In this document: positions 61,296-64,000 of the stretch, piece by piece
How the letters are laid out: each line of letters begins with the position of its first letter
How positions within the stretch are numbered: position 1 is the first letter of the stretch
Assembly: GCA_937139335.1 (NCBI GenBank)
Contig: CAKZPN010000027.1
Span: 1-64,000, forward strand
Direction of reading: 5' to 3'
Origin: an uncultured Roseicyclus sp.
GTDB lineage: Bacteria > Pseudomonadota > Alphaproteobacteria > Rhodobacterales > Rhodobacteraceae
DNA: 64,000 nucleotides
The notes under the pieces: model-generated
Databases searched by the model: none
What the model saw: only the letters and a program-made list of their open reading frames with translations
What the model was told of the DNA's origin: nothing
Made by a program: the position numbers and the translations under genes

Positions 61296-64000
61296 ATGCG
61301 CGCTGCCCTTATCGCCCTGCTGACCCTCGCCCTCCTGCCCTTCGCCGCGCTGGCGCAGCAGGCGGACCGGCCCAACACCATCCTCGTGCTCGACGCCTCC
61401 GGGTCGATGTGGGGGCAGATCGACGGGGTCAACAAGATCGTCATCGCCCGCGACGTGATCGCCGAGCTGCTCGCCGACCTGCCCGACGACACCTCGCTGG
61501 GGCTGACGGTCTACGGCCATCGCGAGCGTGGCAGCTGCACCGACATCGAAACCATCGTCGCCCCTGCCCCCTTCACGCAGGACCGTATCCTCGAGGCGGT
61601 GAACGCCATCAACCCGCGCGGCCGCACGCCGATGACCGACGCGGTCGTCGCCGCCGCGCAATCGCTGCGCTTCACCGAGGAGGCCGCGACCGTCATCCTC
61701 GTCTCCGACGGGATCGAGAACTGCAACCCCGACCCCTGCGCCATGGCCCGCGAGCTCGAGGCTGCCGGCATCGGCTTCACCGCGCATGTTATCGGCTTCG
61801 ACGTCGCCTCGGAACCCGAGGCGCGGGCGCAGATGCAGTGCATCGCCGAGGGCACCGGCGGCCTGTTCCTGACCGCCGACAACGCTGCCGAGCTGTCGAC
61901 CGCGCTGCAACAGGTGGTGCAGGCCCCGACACCCGAGACCGTACAGCTCCAGGCCCTCGTCACGCCCGGCAACACCGCCCCCACCCGCCCCGTGACCTGG
62001 ACCCTGCTCGCCGGCGACGGCACCGTGCTGGCCGACGGCACCCCCGGCCCCGCGATCAGCGTGCAGCTGATGCCCGGCACCTATGTCGCCCGCGCCACGC
62101 GGATCGAGCCCGCCGGTCCCGCCGCCTACCAGACCGCCTTCACCGTGGTCGAAGGCATGGCGGCCCCCGTGATCGTCCCGATGCCCGAGATCATCGACAC
62201 CGTCCCCGTGACCTTCACCGCGCGGGTGGAACCCGACAGGAGCGTGCCGGCCTCGGCGCTCCGCTGGACGCTCTACGACGCCGAGGGTGCAACGCTGCTT
62301 GGTCCGGTCGAGGCGCCCGGCGGCAACGTGCAACTCCTGCCGGGCGACTATCGCATCACCGTCGAGCGGATGAGCCAGGGCACCACCCACGAGGCACGTT
62401 TCACCGTCGCGGCGATGACCCCGCAGGAGCTCATCATCCCCCTGCCCGCGCTGCTCATCGACGTGACCTTCTCGGCCCGTCTCGACGCCCCCGACGGCAC
62501 GCTCGTCACCGACCCGGTGGAGTGGCAGGTGACGCCCATCGGCGAGGGCACCACCATCACGCCCGCCAACCCCGCTACCGTGCAGCTCGGCCGCGGCGCC
62601 TACCGCGTCACCGGCTACTGGACCACGCAGGAGGTGGAGCAGGTCGCCGATTTCGTCATCGTCGACCAGCCGCGCGAGATCGTCCTGGTGTTCGAAGCCC
62701 CGCTGCCGCAGGCCAGCGTCACCGCCCCCGCCACCGCCGTGGCTGGGTCCACCATCGAGGTCGGCTGGACCGGCCCGAACGCGCAAAGCGACTACATCGG
62801 CATCGGGTCCGCCGATGCGGAAGACGGCGCGCAATGGGCGAACTACAGCTACACCAACGACGGCAACCCCGTCGACCTCGAGATGCCGACGCAGCCGGGC
62901 GATTACGTGATCCGCTATTTCCTCCAGGACGGGCGCGTGGCGCTGGCCTCCACGACGATCACGCTGACCCCCGCGCAGGCGAGCCTCACCGCGCCCGCGA
63001 CCGCCGTGGCCGGCTCCACGATCGAGATCGGTTGGACCGGCCCTGACTACCCCAGCGACTACCTTGGGATCGGCCGCGCCGATGCCGAGGACGGCGCGCA
63101 ATGGCAGAACTACACCTACACGAACCAGGGCAGCCCGCTCGACCTGGAGATGCCGACCGAGCCCGGTGACTACATCATCCGCTATTTCCTGCAGCAGGAC
63201 CGTTCCGTGCTGGCCGAGGTGCCGATCAGCCTGACGGCGGCCGGCGCCACCATCACCGCGCCCGCGACAGCGGTGGCAGGTTCCACGATCGAGATCGGCT
63301 GGACCGGCCCTAATTACCCGAGCGATTACATTGGGGTCGCGCCGGTCGGCGCCGAGGGCGGCCAGCGGTGGCAGAACTACACCTACACCCAGGAGGGCAG
63401 CCCGCTCGACCTCGAGATGCCGACCGAGCCCGGTGACTACATCATCCGCTATTTCCTGCAGCAGGATCGTTCCGTGCTGGCCGAGGTGCCGATCAGCCTG
63501 ACGGCGGCCGGCGCCACCATCACCGCGCCCGCAACCGCCGTGGGCGGCTCCACCATCGAGGTCGGCTGGACCGGGCCGGACTACCCCAGCGACTACATCG
63601 GCATCGGCCGCGCGGATGCGACCGGCGGCGCACAGTGGGACAACTACACCTACACCAGCCAAGGAAGCCCGCTTGACCTGGAGATGCCGACCGAGCCCGG
63701 CGATTACCTCATCCGCTACTTCGTGCAGCAGGACCGTTCGGTGCTGGCCGAGGTTCCGATCAGCCTAACGGCGGTTCAGGCGACGATCACCGCGCCGATG
63801 ACGGCCGTGGGCGGGTCGACCATCGAAGTCGGCTGGACCGGTCCGAACTACAACAGCGACTACATCGGGATCGGGCGGGTCGGGGCCGACGGCGGCGCGC
63901 AGTGGGACAACTACACCCGCACCAGCGAAGGCAACCCGCTGGACCTGCAGTTGCCGACCGCGCCCGGCGACTACGTGATCCGCTACTTCGTGAACCAGGA
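61296..64000 (+). CDS. exported von Willebrand factor A protein with tandem Ig-like repeats (partial, 3' end outside window)
   Basis: An open frame of at least 901 codons that runs off the right edge. A signal peptide (residues 1-21) precedes a vWA domain with the MIDAS motif D33-A-S-G-S, the Thr/Asp region GRTPMTDAV, and LVSDGIENC. Two or three beta-rich domains follow (residues 205-470, e.g. PVTWTLLAGDGTVLADG, SALRWTLYDAEGATLLG). From residue 473 there is an array of 89-residue units (TAPATAVAGSTIEVGWTGP, SDYIGIG, YTYT, PGDYIIRYFLQQDRSVLAEVPISLTA). AAGGA lies 9 nt before the ATG. It is probably a secreted or surface adhesion-type protein. An ATG start and long coding frame on this strand make the antisense frames shadows. 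Confidence 0.93.
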   Translation, partial: MRAALIALLTLALLPFAALAQQADRPNTILVLDASGSMWGQIDGVNKIVIARDVIAELLADLPDDTSLGLTVYGHRERGSCTDIETIVAPAPFTQDRILEAVNAINPRGRTPMTDAVVAAAQSLRFTEEAATVILVSDGIENCNPDPCAMARELEAAGIGFTAHVIGFDVASEPEARAQMQCIAEGTGGLFLTADNAAELSTALQQVVQAPTPETVQLQALVTPGNTAPTRPVTWTLLAGDGTVLADGTPGPAISVQLMPGTYVARATRIEPAGPAAYQTAFTVVEGMAAPVIVPMPEIIDTVPVTFTARVEPDRSVPASALRWTLYDAEGATLLGPVEAPGGNVQLLPGDYRITVERMSQGTTHEARFTVAAMTPQELIIPLPALLIDVTFSARLDAPDGTLVTDPVEWQVTPIGEGTTITPANPATVQLGRGAYRVTGYWTTQEVEQVADFVIVDQPREIVLVFEAPLPQASVTAPATAVAGSTIEVGWTGPNAQSDYIGIGSADAEDGAQWANYSYTNDGNPVDLEMPTQPGDYVIRYFLQDGRVALASTTITLTPAQASLTAPATAVAGSTIEIGWTGPDYPSDYLGIGRADAEDGAQWQNYTYTNQGSPLDLEMPTEPGDYIIRYFLQQDRSVLAEVPISLTAAGATITAPATAVAGSTIEIGWTGPNYPSDYIGVAPVGAEGGQRWQNYTYTQEGSPLDLEMPTEPGDYIIRYFLQQDRSVLAEVPISLTAAGATITAPATAVGGSTIEVGWTGPDYPSDYIGIGRADATGGAQWDNYTYTSQGSPLDLEMPTEPGDYLIRYFVQQDRSVLAEVPISLTAVQATITAPMTAVGGSTIEVGWTGPNYNSDYIGIGRVGADGGAQWDNYTRTSEGNPLDLQLPTAPGDYVIRYFVNQ
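62712..64000 (+). repeat. coding tandem repeats, exact 267-bp period (four full, one partial)
   Basis: Units start at 62712, 62979, 63246, 63513 and 63780, each 267 bp (89 codons); the fifth is cut by the window end. Units 2 and 3 share a nearly identical 130-bp stretch (about 63130-63265 and 63397-63532), which points to recent duplication or gene conversion. Each unit has the core DYIGI...W.NYTYT...LDLEMPTEPGDYIIRYF. Confidence 0.95.

Noticed and set aside
61185..63662. An 825-codon minus-strand frame opposite the vWA repeat gene
   Set aside because: The repeated look of its product only mirrors the repeats on the plus strand, which has a signal peptide, a MIDAS motif and a ribosome-binding site.
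62712..64000. CRISPR-like regular repeats
   Set aside because: The period is 267 bp, the repeats are in frame, and they encode a protein domain. There are no short direct repeats with unique spacers, and no cas genes.

Overview
The window is very GC-rich (about two-thirds G+C by eye) and reads as chromosome of an alphaproteobacterium of the Rhodobacteraceae (Roseobacter/Rhodobacter type). Supporting signs are the conserved dusB-ntrB-ntrC-ntrY-ntrX cluster, an NtrC that lacks the sigma-54-contacting GAFTGA loop as in Rhodobacter, a fused IspDF, a TAXI-type TRAP transporter, and several families typical of this group (DUF6314, DUF6456, DUF6477). Nearly all of the window is ordinary, densely packed, single-copy chromosome. 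I see no phage, no insertion sequence, no CRISPR array and no rRNA. One tRNA (Val, CAC) lies at the left edge.

Layout. 0-4 kb: tRNA-Val, an HU-like protein with a long tail, a small secreted/membrane peptide, and lon behind a good heat-shock-type promoter. 4-8 kb: an accessory-looking stretch with an FkbM methyltransferase, a secreted cysteine-rich protein built on an exact 450-bp repeat, and a Hint-domain protein. 8-14 kb: tgt, a RimB-RimK-like fusion, DUF1428, sufT, DUF3307, sufA, TfoX-N and tpiA. 14-20 kb: a secreted PPC-domain protein divergent from a TAXI TRAP transporter (binding protein and fused permease) followed by a cytochrome P450. 20-28 kb: a small lipoprotein and the ntr regulatory cluster with dusB. 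28-30.5 kb: ispDF-pgpA-pncC with ATGA overlaps. 30.5-40.5 kb: small regulators and secreted proteins, purB, an orphan fliG, a RatA/COQ10-like protein, hpt, two cytochromes c, a porin-like barrel and an orphan Flp/TadE-like pilin. 40.5-50 kb: lipA, DUF6456 and DUF6477 genes around a perfect palindrome, an MttB-family protein, an Omp25/31-like barrel, guaA, a YdcF-like protein, bamB and a YfgM-like protein. 50-56 kb: an RND efflux pair behind a probable repressor operator. 56-64 kb: uvrA, a LysR regulator divergent from a DUF1330 gene, an MFS transporter, and the 5' part of a von Willebrand factor A protein with exact 267-bp tandem repeats, cut by the window edge.

How the genes work together. 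The ntr genes form one nitrogen-sensing unit. ispDF, pgpA and pncC form a translationally coupled run. The TRAP genes and the P450 could couple uptake of a substrate to its oxidation (inference). The YfgM-like protein and BamB belong to outer-membrane assembly. Three unrelated loci (4.9, 13.9 and 61.3 kb) encode exported proteins made of repeated beta-sandwich-like domains. I found no clearly new multi-gene defence or mobile system. The most interesting items are the two exact-period repeat proteins, the protease-ligase fusion, the Hint protein and several well-defined palindromic operators whose regulators are not known.
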